A DNA stretch of 64,000 nt from Thelonectria olida (Eukaryota; Ascomycota; Sordariomycetes; Hypocreales; Nectriaceae). The translations under genes and the position numbers were made by a program. A model generated the notes under the pieces. That model ran no database searches. It saw nothing but the letters and a program-made list of their open reading frames with translations, and was not told where the DNA came from. The DNA is taken from contig JAGPYM010000005.1 in the NCBI GenBank assembly GCA_020736575.1, forward strand, positions 1,426,001-1,490,000. The letters are read 5' to 3'. This document shows, piece after piece, positions 22,227 through 33,837 of this stretch; position 1 is the stretch's first letter; every line of letters starts with the position of its first letter.

Positions 22227-22605
22227 GCGAGACGACGCGATAAACGCCTTCAAGTGATAGATTGGGGCTGACCTCATTGGATGTAAATAAAAACAATCTT
22301 TCCCGTGCTTTGTTCTTTCCCGTTTTCAGTGGTAGTGAAGTGGCTTGGTCGTTCGTCGTCAGGAAGGAGGCACTGTGGTCGGGCAAGCAAATATGGAAGG
22401 AGATGATTCACTGACTTCCTTCCTTCCTTAGGTTTTGGTGGTTGACGGCATTGGCCGCCCTTCAGCCCACGTCAACTTCCTTTCTTTAGTCTTCATCATC
22501 GTCTCAACATTGTCTTGCAATAGATATATGTATCCTCTTTCGGTCCAATTCTCCAGCTTCAGGCATATGCGGCACTCTCCACAGTGACACTGCCAGTTAC
22601 TCAGC
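22227..22605. other. Short intergenic gap
   Basis: It holds the polyadenylation signal of the upstream gene and the presumed promoter of the gene at 22606. I see no further feature. Confidence 0.6.
22286..22291 (+). terminator. Polyadenylation signal AATAAA
   Basis: A canonical AATAAA lies 60 nt downstream of the stop of the MetE-like gene, in a T-rich flank. Confidence 0.5.
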
Positions 22606-23776
22606 ATGGCCGACCACAAACGCCTTCAAGAGGAGAACATCGATCGGGACACTCGTCAAGCCAAGCGAGAAAAGCACGACCAACCAGCCGAGACGTCTCT
22701 GGGCGATCTCTACAAGATTCAGCTCATTCTGTACCCGCCGGCGGCTCCAACTCCCGATGGGAAAGAGGTCGAAAGTCTATCCATCCAAGGCAGTCTGTAA
22801 GAAAACGAGGTTCCAATTGCATGCGAGTGGATGCTAACATTCTCATAGCGTAAAAGTGGTCGAAGCCAGAGGCCATGACAACCCGTTCCCGCAACTTCGG
22901 AACTGGCTTATTCCTGTCAACGGAATCGTACTTCCAAGGGATTCTGGCGTCGCACGCCTTTTAGATGACAACTATGGCACTTGCGTTTCCAAGATCATTC
23001 GGAGAAGCCAGATTCGGCTCGGTTTCTACAACAGGATTCGTAAGGCGACAACTGAAATAATACAGATGGGTTTCGAACTTTTGGATCAACGTGGCTGCTT
23101 AAAGCAAGTCTACAAGTTCGATCTAGCCTGGGAAGGTTTTGGAATCTGGGGCAACGAATTCGATACGGGTGATATCCTCTTGATTGAAGAATTTCACATC
23201 AAAAGAGGCAGCCATGGATTCGAAATCGGAGAGATGCTCTTTCAAGTCATCGTGAACAAAGCACAATCCATGACGTCCAAGTTCTTTGTTATCGCCTCAC
23301 CCACGGCATTAGCCCTCGAGGGACCGAATGGAAACCTCACGTGGGAAAGGGGAGTTTCTATTGAGTTTTGGCGGCGACTAGGCTTCAGAAGAATTGGCAC
23401 TTCGGATTGGTTTGGCTTCACCACCGATGTCAATCATGGCTGTCACGCCTTGTCTGCTGCGGACGATTACGATCCGCCGGCTCCGCGGCCCTCAGTTCAT
23501 ACTCCTAAGATGAATTGTCTGTTTCGCCTTATGAAGACGGTCGACGATCTCACTGCTTTCAAGAACCTCTACGTGTTTACGAGACACTATCCGATGGATC
23601 ATTGCACCTGGCGCTCAACGGATCTCACAGGAAATACTCTCCTACATATCGCCTCCCTTGAAAAGAAGAACCGTTGCACCAAGTTCCTGATGGCATTCTG
23701 TCCCTACTTGAACCAGACGCGCAATGACGCGGGAGACTTACCCGAAAGCGTCTTTGGGCTTTACGCTTTACGTTAG
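22606..23776 (+). CDS. Uncharacterised protein with GNAT-like core and ankyrin-like C-terminus
   Basis: Exons 22606-22796 and 22849-23776 (52-nt intron, CTGTAAG..CATAG) give 372 aa. The first ~50 residues are charged (MADHKRLQEENIDRDTRQ). The middle contains GDILLIEEFHIKRGSHGFEI, then GEMLFQVIVNKAQ and FWRRLGFRRIGTSDWFGFT. This layout of a hydrophobic strand, a helix start after a Gly-containing turn, and FWRRLGFRRIG near the end is typical of GNAT acetyltransferases, although the pyrophosphate loop is not a clean R/QxxGxG/A. The C-terminus has LTGNTLLHIASLEKKNRCTKFLM-like spacing, the consensus of one ankyrin repeat (cited here in part). I infer a GNAT-fold protein with one or two ankyrin-like units; activity is unproven and no partner gene is evident. 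Confidence 0.75.
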
Positions 23777-24310
23777 ATAAGAAAGAACATTTCTACTGGA
23801 CTTATCAGGGGAGGGAGATTCTGACGGTTACACACTTTGAGACGGTGGAAGTCTCTTCCAGTTGCAATAGAGATTTTAGTCAATACAATACATACAGATC
23901 TTCACCCTGTCAAAAAAAAATTTGCAGTGTGCTTCTTTCATTCGTTTCATATATTTGAACTTCCCGAGACGTAACGTAACGGGAGGTGTGGCCCGGAGGT
24001 CAGTGACTCTGGGCTGGAAGGGGAGTTGGACATAAGTTACAGAGGGGCTTCTAAAACAAAAAGTTCTACGGAGCTCCTTGATCTGTCGGAGAACAGATAC
24101 CAGGTTATATTGTTTGAAACGAGACTCTGGACACCAGAGTGTTGATAGAAACGCGTCTGCTGATCAGGGCTGCATCCAAGATTCAAGGAAATGATTCATC
24201 TTAGGGGGAAACAAGTAGTGTCTCAATCGTTATTTTTAAATCCAAATGGGTAGCAATCTATATACAAAATAAGGCATTCAATCAACCGCTCCTGGTATCT
24301 CCAAACCGCT
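23777..24310. other. Convergent 3' flanks
   Basis: The gap between two convergent genes contains a short A-run (about 23911-23919) and AT-rich sequence. No gene is seen. Confidence 0.6.
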
Positions 24311-25600
24311 TTACGACTTCTTGAACATGGTCCTGAACGGGCTGGGAGTGGGAAGCTTTCCATCTTTTGACGCTTCCCTCAGGCTTGCCATGGATAGCTG
24401 TCTCAGCAGGCCAGGTTTTCGATCAACTTTTTGGTCGCACCCGTCTCTGTGAAGTGCGACACCCCATGTCTTCCTAAACGCAACTGCTTCAGACACCAAC
24501 TCTCCCACCTCATGAGCAACCGCTCGTCGGAACCCAGCGTTGCAGAGCACATTCACCCAAGCCTTCTTCAGGTCCCCAACCGAGCGAATGGACTTTCCGC
24601 AAATCAGACCTGCGATTTGCTTGTCCATGAATCCCATCGCCGTCATCGCCAGTGTCTCATCCTCGGCACGTCTTTGGACTTGTCGCTCAAAGTCCCTGGA
24701 CACATGCGTGAGGAAGTCCTCGAGACGCAGGAGACAAGCAACGTCCCGGACCTTGAAACTTCGATTGGATTCTCGGGTGTCCTTGTCGTCACCTCCGAAA
24801 AGCCGGGACCAGAGGCTCTGCTTGTCCTTGTAGCGTTTGAGGGCAATGGTACAGCCGCACAGAATCTTGTGATCCTTGCCGCAGGTGTTCATCGCAGACC
24901 TCAATACCAGTTCCAAGGTCTGAAGACGACGCCGGAGCTCTCTCACATTCTGGAGAGCTGTCTCCGGGTCGTAGTCTAGCCTCGTCTCAGCCATGAGTCG
25001 GCCCGCCGCCGAGTCAGTCATCAGCTCCACAGCGTGATGAACTTGAACCCTATCAGCCGTTATAGGGTTCGGCTGAAGTCGCAACATGAGATCCCAAAAC
25101 AGCTGGACCTGCAGCCAGAGCGAGTCGTACTCCATCTTCACGTCGGCTTCTCTGTTTCCTGGCACAAGCGCAGAGAGGAACTCATCTCCCGGAAGAACGT
25201 AGCTGGGGGCCATGTAACCAGCAATGGCCGCGCGGTGCTTCCCAAACTCAAACAGCTCTAGATCCTTCTGTGTTCCGAAGAGACTCGACTTCTCGTCGAG
25301 CCTGTCCTGCAGGTTTACCTGCGGCAAGGGCTTCTTAGGCATTGTCTGAGGTGGCAACAAAGTGTTGGGCAGCATCAACTCGGGAGGTACCGCCTCTCTC
25401 ACCTTCAGCTGAGACTCATCAAGACCTTCCAGAAGCATCGAGCTGGGATGCATAAGAAGTGACTGTGTTGGCGTCGTCACTTCCTTGAATTTGCTGCCTC
25501 CCTGACTAGCGGAGCTGGTCGCAACCTTTGGGTTGGGCCGGCTCTCTGGGTCGAAGCCGGGCTGGTTGTCAAGACGGTTGTTTGTGGTCTTAGAGCCCAT
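24311..25600 (-). CDS. Hypothetical protein, 429 aa, intronless
   Basis: A single uninterrupted frame runs from ATG 25600 to a stop at 24311. I do not recognise the family. The first ~110 residues are Pro/Ser-rich and look disordered. From about residue 120 the sequence is mostly helical and charged, with RELRRRLQTLELVLRSAM followed by a CGKDHKILCGC cluster, a DKDTRESNRSF basic segment, and helices ending in AVAHEVGELVSEAVAFRK. No signal peptide or membrane segment is visible. Codon use and composition resemble a genuine gene, and the antisense frames are short. Its reverse orientation makes it convergent with the gene ending at 23776. Confidence 0.75.
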   Translation of the reverse strand: MGSKTTNNRLDNQPGFDPESRPNPKVATSSASQGGSKFKEVTTPTQSLLMHPSSMLLEGLDESQLKVREAVPPELMLPNTLLPPQTMPKKPLPQVNLQDRLDEKSSLFGTQKDLELFEFGKHRAAIAGYMAPSYVLPGDEFLSALVPGNREADVKMEYDSLWLQVQLFWDLMLRLQPNPITADRVQVHHAVELMTDSAAGRLMAETRLDYDPETALQNVRELRRRLQTLELVLRSAMNTCGKDHKILCGCTIALKRYKDKQSLWSRLFGGDDKDTRESNRSFKVRDVACLLRLEDFLTHVSRDFERQVQRRAEDETLAMTAMGFMDKQIAGLICGKSIRSVGDLKKAWVNVLCNAGFRRAVAHEVGELVSEAVAFRKTWGVALHRDGCDQKVDRKPGLLRQLSMASLREASKDGKLPTPSPFRTMFKKS

Positions 25601-26361
25601 TGTGAGTGTGAGTAGTCTATAGAATTTTTTTATTGTAAAGGTTGTACGATGGTGTGTGTTATCGCTGGTAAGGAGCTAGTTGTCGAAACGAATACAGAAG
25701 CGGTAGGCAATTGTGTCTCATGGATGTGTGGTATTGATCTGGTCATCTTGGAGAACGAACTGAATATATATACGCGCATCATGAACCAAAGTAGGTATAT
25801 AGTGTTGCAGCGTACACCAATTCTGTTTCAACCCGAACATCAGAGCGAAGCCGGCTTATATACTTGGATTCTGTTCTCACGTGTCTATTGCATGACTTAC
25901 TCTTCCTCAACTTGTTTGTCCAAACTGCATACAGCTTCCATCCCCAGAGAGACGCGCATCCACCGGCGCAGAAAGGCATGGTATGTTTGTCTCATGCAAC
26001 CCGTCGTAGCTGTTTCGTAGCCTATCAGTACCATCCACTTGTTCACGAATAAGGAGGGAACGTGCAGACTTCCAGCGCCGGCGTATTCATTTGCTTAACT
26101 CTTCTTTGTTCGTTTCGGAACCATACTGAGATACTCCATTGTCGGTGAAGAAGAACAAGCGCTGCTGCCCAATTGAACAAACATGCAGGTTCTGTCTATC
26201 GGCGAGATGCATGAGAATATAAAGGCACAGAAATTCGGCTCGGAAGTGACATGTCTGTAATCAACACGTCTACTACGCATGTTGAGCCTTCCAAACCACA
26301 TTCTCGTAAGTGACACTGTGCTTTACTCAAAGTACGATTTATTTCAAGCACATACTTCAAA
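25601..26361. other. Divergent promoter region
   Basis: The gap between two divergently oriented genes contains AT-rich segments (TATATA near 25764-25772 and 25855-25861) and a TATAAA at 26218. A GTAAGT near 26307 followed by acceptor-like CAAAG/CAAG sites before the ATG at 26362 suggests a possible 5' UTR intron for the right-hand gene. Confidence 0.45.
26218..26223 (+). promoter_or_regulatory. TATA box of the small membrane-tail gene
   Basis: TATAAA lies 144 nt upstream of the ATG at 26362. If the suspected 5' UTR intron is removed, the mature leader would be about 70-100 nt. Confidence 0.45.
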
Positions 26362-26976
26362 ATGTCTTCACCAAGACCGTTCCCCCTTCGCCAAGAGGCA
26401 GGCCACAAACCGCTCCTCTTCTCTCAGCGTCCACGAAATCATCGACCCCCCGATATCTATGTCGAATGGTCCAATTTCTTATCCTTTTACTCGCCTACAG
26501 TTGAATGGGTGCAAGACGAAACTTTTTTTTCGCCATTATTATCCCCATCACTGTCCACTTCACCACCAATACCGGCACCTTCTCCCCCTCCTATCCCAGC
26601 CCGAAAGCGGCCGCACATTGCTTCTCCAAAGAAACCCCACCTCAAGATTCAGATCCCTTCCCAGACCAAAGGAACAGCCAAGATACATCCCAAAACGCCC
26701 TATCCCAGTGTTGGTCTTCAAAGCCCTTCTGGACCTCGCGCAACACACCAGCCCGCTGATCACACCCCCCGGCAGCGAAGTGAAGAACCAACTAAGCCAC
26801 ATGAGCGAGATAATCCAGACTCGGAGACAAGTGTCAAAGACTTCTTCATGAAGCTGGGCAAGATTGTGGGAATATTCCTAGTGTTCCAGTTGGCCAGGGC
26901 GATGGGCTCTGTATTATCGTTGCTCACGGGTGTGGCTATTGCCGTTAATGCGATGCTGCTTTTCACCGCGGGTTAA
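26362..26976 (+). CDS. Small Pro-rich protein with C-terminal membrane segment
   Basis: A single-exon frame of 204 aa with a good start context (CAAAATG). Residues ~50-150 are rich in Pro, Ser and basic residues and look disordered. The C-terminal ~45 residues form a hydrophobic region (VGIFLVFQLARAMGSVLSLL then GVAIAVNAMLLF) long enough for one or two membrane helices, with almost nothing after it. This fits a tail-anchored or hairpin membrane protein exposed to the cytosol. I do not recognise a family. A TATA box upstream supports it, but the low-complexity sequence leaves some doubt. Confidence 0.5.
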   Translation: MSSPRPFPLRQEAGHKPLLFSQRPRNHRPPDIYVEWSNFLSFYSPTVEWVQDETFFSPLLSPSLSTSPPIPAPSPPPIPARKRPHIASPKKPHLKIQIPSQTKGTAKIHPKTPYPSVGLQSPSGPRATHQPADHTPRQRSEEPTKPHERDNPDSETSVKDFFMKLGKIVGIFLVFQLARAMGSVLSLLTGVAIAVNAMLLFTAG

Positions 26977-27302
26977 TGATAGGTTTAAGAATGGCGAAGG
27001 GTTTTTATTGTGAATGCGTGCTGTGAGATGTTGGAGTTCAACACGTCCATAAGAGAATGTCTTCTTTGCCACCCAAATCGATTCAATGTTTGCCATGGTC
27101 CTGTTTGAATAAGAGGGTATCAACGAGGACCTGACGATTAAGAGAAACCGAGAATTAAGTCTCGCGGATTAATTGAATATATGACAATGATATGAAGGGG
27201 CCTTCGTTGACCCAGGTATTCCCCCCAGCCGTCCCTCAGCCAGTTCGCCCAACTCCCGAAACCAAAAAGGTATCATGATACGTGAACATTCCAAATCGCC
27301 TT
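26977..27302. other. Convergent 3' flanks
   Basis: The gap between the small gene and the reverse-strand TMEM135-like gene. It is AT-rich, with no gene seen. Confidence 0.6.
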
Positions 27303-29191
27303 TCACTCCTCCTTTTCCCGATTCTCCTGGTCCTCGTCCTCATCATCCTCAATGCTCCAGTCTCTCCATCCCTCACCTCGCACCCAGCTCATGCCCTTTC
27401 TCCAGTTTGCCTCACGGATAGCCTTGGCATCACGCTCGTAGACCATACCGGTGACCATGAGCGCCAACATGAAGATCCAGACGTCACCGCCCTTCATGCT
27501 CTTCCACCAGCGCCGCTTGACGCCCACCTTCCAGAGGCTGTCGACACTGGCGCGAGCCGTATATAGGAAGAAGCCACGGCCGTTTTTGCGCTCCATCCAG
27601 GCCCACAGACCGGCGAAGAAACCGCCAAGGAAGAAACGCTGCGTAGCAAGAACATGGCGAGGAAGCCACGTTTGAAAGAAGCAGATCGAAGCCCATGCCG
27701 TCGAGATGGCACCTGTGGCGCAAGTGGAGGTGCGAAGGGCAGCGGAAATGATGCGCTGAAGTGTCGCCAAGGGGTTATGATAGAGAGTCGAAAATCGAGG
27801 AACCACGGTGAGGGCGGAGTAGATTACAACGAAGAATCGCGCTAGGGGTGGGAATGAGTTGAGCCAGAAGGTGAGATATGTGCGGGCGCACGACGGGTCC
27901 GACGGATGAAGAGTGGCGCAAGAGAGCGACGTGATGAGAGGATGCGCCCGAGAGGTCAAGGGCGCAATCGCGGTAAGAGAAAGGGGGAGAACATCCTCTT
28001 TGTTGGGGAACAGCGTGGGTGAGATGTAAGCTCTATCGCATTTGTTAGTGAACAGGCCTGTGGTGGTACAACACAAAGAATAGTCACATACGGCCAGTTG
28101 AGGCGCGCCATCTCGGCCAGACTATCGACAATCTGAGACGTCTGAGGCCATTTGAGGCTCAAAGGCCAGTCCTGCGGGCGCGAGTGTAGATACGTCGAGG
28201 TACTCTTGGTGATGAAGTCTCCGAATGGCTGTTGTTGATGTTAGTCTAGTGTTCTCAAGTCTCCATTATTAAGACAATGGATGTCTTTCATCCCGCTATC
28301 CCGTCTATAAAGTACTGACCTTCGGGAAACAGTCGCGATCGAACACAGCAGCATGAAGCAGCTGGCCGAAAGCAAGAGGCTGAAGCATCCAACTTCCAAA
28401 CCACCATGGGCGATCCTTGAGCACGTCGCCTTTGCGGCCCCAGATAAGGCCCTCCTTCTCGAATAGATTCCAAGAAAACTCAAGAGCACGGAAGAGAGTG
28501 TAGATGGCGATACCAACGCGCATTTTATCGGTTGGGAAAATGCCCAGGGCGAGACCTGCGAATGAGGCGCCAACGGCGGGGGCATATGGCGACGTCAGGG
28601 TAGCCGCTGTTCGAGGGTTGCGTAATCGAAAAGGCTCGACTTGGGGATCAAGCAAGTGCACGCGCAATCGGGTCAGAAAGCGGAAGAGTAGTCGATAGAG
28701 GAGGAGGATAGACGAAAGGGATAGTGATAGCCTCAGTGCGGGAGACTTGTAGAAGGGCTTCTTCTTTACATTTGCATTCGCTCTGTTGACATCACCCAAT
28801 TAGCCACGAAATACCTGCAAGGTCTGGCATTGAGGTCAACTTACTCTTTATCGCCCATGCGCTTCTTAATGACGTCCAAACCCTTCATTCCCAGCCATGT
28901 TCCAACAAAGACTCTAAGCGCATGGCGAATAGTCCTGGCATTGTAGTCGTCGCCTCCTGGGGGAGGTTGTAGAGCTTTCTCGACACGAGTGGGAGTCGGG
29001 GTGGAGCGACGGAGAACGCGGGATCGCGAAAGGACGTATTTGTGCATGGCAGCATACTCGCGCGCAGAGAGGGTGTATCTGAGGGCATTTCGCAGTACGG
29101 CATCGGAGGAGGCTCTTGAAGAAGATGAGGAAGATGATGTGGAAGCTTGGCGCGCCCGAGAGGGATCGGCCGAGGGCATAGGAGCCGCCAT
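27303..29191 (-). CDS. TMEM135-like multi-pass membrane protein
   Basis: Exons 29191-28845, 28782-28320, 28228-28092 and 28032-27303 give 558 aa; the introns are 62, 91 and 59 nt and all phases close. The N-terminus is Ser-rich and basic (ASTSSSSSSSRASS), followed by RHALRVFVGTWLGMKGLDVI, several hydrophobic stretches, FPTDKMRVGIAIYTLFRALEF, WWFGSWMLQPLAFGQLLHA and the C-terminal GGDVWIFMLALMVTGMVYE. This pattern resembles the TMEM135 / Tim17-related family of peroxisomal and mitochondrial membrane proteins linked to lipid handling and organelle dynamics. The C-terminal tail is very acidic (DDEDEDQENREKEE). The fungal protein could also be described simply as a conserved integral membrane protein; subcellular site is inferred from the family. 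Confidence 0.75.
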
Positions 29192-31204
29192 GGTAGGAGT
29201 GGAATCGAAATCGAAGTTGTATATATTATATATATGAATATTAATCAGCAGAAGCGCTGTGTTGTAACTGGACGGCCGCTCTCTGTTGTTATCGAGAGCT
29301 CAAGATGACGCTGTTCCAGGAGGTCTAAAGGCGTGGCGCATTGGGTGAGATGTCGACGGCGGCATTCAAGCAGAGTAGAAGATCGAGTGCGCTCGATGCG
29401 ATAGAAAAGAAATCGTGGGAACCGCGAGGCTGGAAGAAACGGATTGAAAGGAACGAAGTCAGGGGCGCTTCCCGTGTCTGCTTGTGTTGTCGTGGTTGAT
29501 ATTGAATCGTGTTGTGCCGCGTTGGACAGGAAGGAATTGAAATGACGAAGATCGAAAGTGTGGAGAGGGAAGGGGAGCAAATGTAACTTGCTTCCATTTC
29601 GAGTGGAGACGAAGGGGCCTCGGCTCGTTTAATGGGCAGCCCTCTGGAGATGGACTGGACACGGGGGCGGGGGACCTTCAGCGCATGTGCTTGAGGTACG
29701 AATAAGATTAGTGCATCGTTAGCGGTTAAGCACATGCATGCTGGTGACGGGATTGAGGTGAGGTGATCCATACCCTGGGCTGCCTGCTCACTTATACCCA
29801 TCCGCCATGCCCTATCAATTCGCATTTTCCCCTGCCATTGCATGCCATTTCATTGATCTGAATGGACAGCCTGTGTTGAATTTGCAAGGATTCCCCACTC
29901 CATCCAAACCAAGGATGGATGCCTGCGATGGTTGTCTCGGGGTGTCATCAAACCTGGAAAAGCTGCCCCTCCATCCAAGGAATCTTTCCTTCTATCTTTT
30001 AACAAGTACTCCGTATGTCAGATAGAACTATCCCTTGTCACTCCCTCTCCATCTGCCGCCACTCACATCCATATCCGAACCGTAGAGAATCAAGGAAACG
30101 GAACAACACTCCCTCTCCTTGACTAAATCTCTCACCATACCGCCACGACACAATCACTGACCGACACGACACAGTGCCATGGCCAGCCACTTGGCCGCAT
30201 AACAAGCCCTTCGTCTTGCATAACGAAAACGCTACATGGCGTGGCATCGTCTCATTCATCTCGCCCCATCTCGCCCTTGGCCGATGTCCTTTTCACTCTA
30301 TTCAGCATGAATTGCAATCTTAACACCTATCGCCTTCTAACCTCGACTTAAGCAACCCCATAAATTAACTATTGAGGCGTCTTGGTTTTCATCAGCCTCC
30401 TACCTAGATATGCACAGGTGCCTTGGGTAGGCGTACCCTACCATCTAGTTGCTATCTGGTTGAGAACTTCAACTTCTCTCCAATCTCAATCATGCACTCG
30501 TTGCCTCCTGTCGACACCAAGACGGCACCTTATCTGATACCGTCTCCTTTTTCCTGTTTTTTCCTGTCCATACATGCCCTTCCCTTTTTTGTTCCGTTAA
30601 ACCCAAACTCCCATCTGATCCCACGCCAGAGACTCAATATCAACAACCACACTGGTCCAACCTCACGCCCGCTACCTCATTATCGCCTCACGGCTAGCCC
30701 TTCGAGCAGAAGCCATTGGCATCCTGCTTTCCTGCCGTGCCTCCACCGATACGTAAAATTCTCCATTAACCAATGGACTTTCTGAATTATTCTCAGGGAA
30801 CCAGTGACCATATGATAGGTTGTGTCCATTGATTATCATCCAGCCCATTCCAACTCTCACCACGGGATTCTCTCGGGCAGACTTCCTCGGCCCCGGATGC
30901 CGTCTTCGTTCGAACCGTCTGTCCAAGAGGGCAGAACCCTCCACCCAGCAACGCGAAGGAGGGGGTGTATCCCAAAGGCAACTGGCTCTTTCCGGTCCAG
31001 TAATAAGTCGATAGTCCTCACACTCATGCTAGGTAACTGATAAGACCTCAAGCGAGGCCAACCCACGGCAGCATCACTGTCCGTTCCAAACGAGTGTAAG
31101 AAGTAGGTGTGAATGTCGGGGAATAACGTTAAGCGTAATAACATGGGCAAAGGGGAATCAAGTGCTTTTTCTTAATGCAAACCACATACCAACCGACGGT
31201 ATCG
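29192..31204. other. Intergenic, promoter of TMEM135-like gene and 3' flank of BTB-like gene
   Basis: An AT-only run (about 29219-29241, TATATATT-like) sits 30-50 nt upstream of the TMEM135-like ATG on the reverse strand and may be its core promoter. The remaining 1.9 kb has no supported gene; open frames there are of mixed composition. Confidence 0.5.
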
Positions 31205-31252
31205 CTGCAAAAAAGATCATAAACTCGTTAGAGCGGCCATCCTCCCACTTAC
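31205..31252 (-). other. Probable 3' UTR intron directly after a stop codon
   Basis: On the reverse strand, GTAAGT begins at 31252, the base after the TGA of the BTB-like gene. A branch-like TCTAAC and a T6GCAG acceptor end at 31205, giving a 48-nt intron. Splicing here would leave the protein unchanged. Confidence 0.6.
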
Positions 31253-33837
31253 TCAGGGATAATCGGCCGTAGTGCCATTTCGGGCCTCGATCAGGGGAAC
31301 CCATGTCCTGCCGAGAGATGGACTGTCCGGACCTCCGTACGGATTCATCTCCTCGCGCCAACCCAGGGTGCTCCACTTGTCAAAGTACCGAGGCTCTGGG
31401 GTAGAAAGCTGCTTCAAGAGGGATTCCCAACCTGGAACTCGACCACCCCTGATGGCTTCGACAGCCTGGAGTCGGCGTCGCTCACGTTCTGCGACAACAT
31501 CCTGGATCACTTGGCGTCGGTACTCAGCGTTGGACCATCCGTTGGCATTATTGGAGCCCGTGGATTCCATTGCTCGCCTAAGATGGTAGAAGGGAACGTT
31601 GAGCAAAACGCGGGAGGCGATGGCTTGGAATGGCGGCAAGTCCCCGAATTGAATGCTCGTGATCTGCTGGGACCGGCGAGGTCTTGCCAGGTGCACCGAT
31701 GTTCCGTGAGCAATGGCTGGGGCAGAAGACGTCTGAGAGGAAGGCGAACCAGACGGAGTAGGGGTAGTAGGGTATCGGCGAAAGTGCTCTGGCTCCGTAA
31801 CGGATGGTTCGAGGGTGAAGTTCGGGGGGAGATTGTTGATGATATATGCAACGACTCCATCCAAGATCATTCGAGATCCCTCTCCGTACCTGAAGCTATC
31901 ATAAGAGCCCTTATCAACATATTCTTCGAGAGCAAACTCAACGGCATGTTCCAGGGTCTGCCAGTTGAGGAGCTGAAGGGCCATCTCGCAACCACGCCGG
32001 GTCACTGGCTCCCAAGACAGGAGATGACCAGCAGCGGCATAGGACAGAGCATAGTCCATTTGGTGGGTGATCAAGCCAGTATCCGCCATGTCACCGTGCT
32101 TAACAGAAACAGGGGGAGGGATTGGGAAGAGTGGTCGCCCATAGAGGCTCTGCACAGCCATGTAGAAAGAGTCGGATCGGATCCACTTGCTCTTGGTCTC
32201 AAGAATAATGGTCGGTAGGGTGGGATACCCAGGGTTTGGCTGAGAGGGCTGCTTCGCGAGCAAGGCGAGCTCCCGGCTCCGCGAGAGCACGATTCGGTGT
32301 CCCGGTAGGCGGAATGTAGGGGCACGATCGTCTGCGTAGCGGAGCTCCAAAGAGCAATCGGCAAACTCTACAGAGCCAAACTGTTGCTGCAGGTGAGGGA
32401 TCATGCCCTCAGCATCGTCCATGGGGGACATCAAGTGATGTGGGGGGCCATGGTTTTCCATCATCCTAAAGTGCTCTGGGCCACCGAACATTCGGCCAGG
32501 GAAGTTTTGAGTGTCGTCACTGGGTCCGGCAATGCCGTTTCGAACGGGTCCAGATGGGTATTGAGAATACACGCCATTGTCGTCTGGGTGTGCTGATGAC
32601 TGCGACTCGTGGAAGCTATGCGGAGTGGATGGACCAAAGTTATTGCCATAGGGAGGGTACGAATCGTTTGGACCGTAAGCCATGGAAGGTCGGCCGTAAC
32701 TATCGAAGGAAGCAGGAGCTATCTCCGCGCCGTAAGGCATCATCGGAGGGAAACCATTGGTCGCGTGGCCCATGAAGGGAGGTCTGCCGTCTGGGCCTGA
32801 CATACCCGGAGGAGGTGCGATGCCCCCGGAGTGTGGAGGTGCTGGAGAGGAGCTTGCAGAACCGTGGAAAGTGCCAAAGTGAATGCTGCCATTGCTGGGG
32901 CGCGGGTGGTGCATATGCGGGCCGTTAGGCACGTGGGGGCGATGAGCTCGCGGCATGTCACCATTCGCAGGCATTCCCATGGGACGGTTTGCAGGCTGAA
33001 AAGGAGGAGGCATCTGGTATCGAGTTGGGGACACAGCAGGAGGAGGTCGAGCCCTGGCGGGGTGTGCTGCGGCAGCTTGCTCAGCTACAGTGGAGTGAGT
33101 AATTGGCCGTCTCTTGTGTGAGTGAGCTGCCTTACCTTGACGAGCCTTCATCTCGTTCTTGGTAGCAGCACCGTTGGACTTCTCGGAAACGGCCTTGGGA
33201 GAGCTAATTGCAAGAGCTTGGACTTGGGCAATAGATTTGGGCACAGTGGTGGGCTGATCAGAATGGTCCGAGGTGGCGGCTCGGGAAACATCATTTACCT
33301 CGCTGATGGTCGATGCCTGTTGGGAGGCGGAACCAGCTGGAATAGCAAAGGACTGGTCAGCCAAACATCTTGGGTGGATTGCATTGTTTGTGCAGAGGGT
33401 GACAAACATTTGCCATGGGTATGGTACGTACCAGAGGGAGCTTTATGGTTTGCATTTGCTGTACCGTTGGTTGTCTGTGCCCCGTTTTGTGGACGGGGTT
33501 GGACGGCGTCTTCCTTTGCAGGCTTCGCAGGCTCAGCAGGAGAAGCTACGGTGGCAGTGACAGCAGGAAGAGCAGCAGCGGAGGCATCCTTTGCATCCTT
33601 CTCAATCTTTGTGGTAGCAGCAGCGCCATTTGTAAGCTTCGTCTCGGGTTGCGGAACGGTTGGCTGGGGGTTGGTCGAGGCAACAGGAGCGGCGGCGGCG
33701 GCTGCTGCTGCTGCTGCTGCTGCGGTAGCGGAACGCTTGATGTATGGCAGAGGAATGGCAGGAACAGGTTTATGCGGCTGGGCTAGCTTGCTGCCACCAT
33801 TTCTGCGCGGTTTCGCAGAGCCGTTAACGGGCGCCAT
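31253..33837 (-). CDS. Pro/Ala-rich protein with BTB/POZ-like domain
   Basis: My model uses exons 33837-33432, 33336-33136 and 33084-31253, giving 812 aa. Intron 1 (95 nt) has GTACGT, a CTGAC branch and TATTCCAG. Intron 2 (51 nt, GTAAGG..TGTAG) keeps the frame if retained, adding 17 residues. The N-terminal half is Ala-, Pro- and Gly-rich and includes a run of about 12 Ala from a GCA/GCC repeat. From residue ~441, VEFADCSLELRYADDRA, then FRLPGHRIVLSRSRELALL and SDSFYMAVQSLYGRPL follow the BTB pattern (strand, conserved H..VL..S helix, then a LYG near the end). BTB proteins pair with each other or with CUL3 ligases. The low-complexity N-terminus suggests an RNA- or chromatin-associated scaffold, but this is inference. 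Confidence 0.78.
33682..33722 (-). repeat. Trinucleotide repeat coding polyalanine
   Basis: In the coding sense this is a GCA run followed by GCC codons, encoding about 12-13 consecutive Ala. Pure GCA units favour length variation between strains. Confidence 0.8.
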
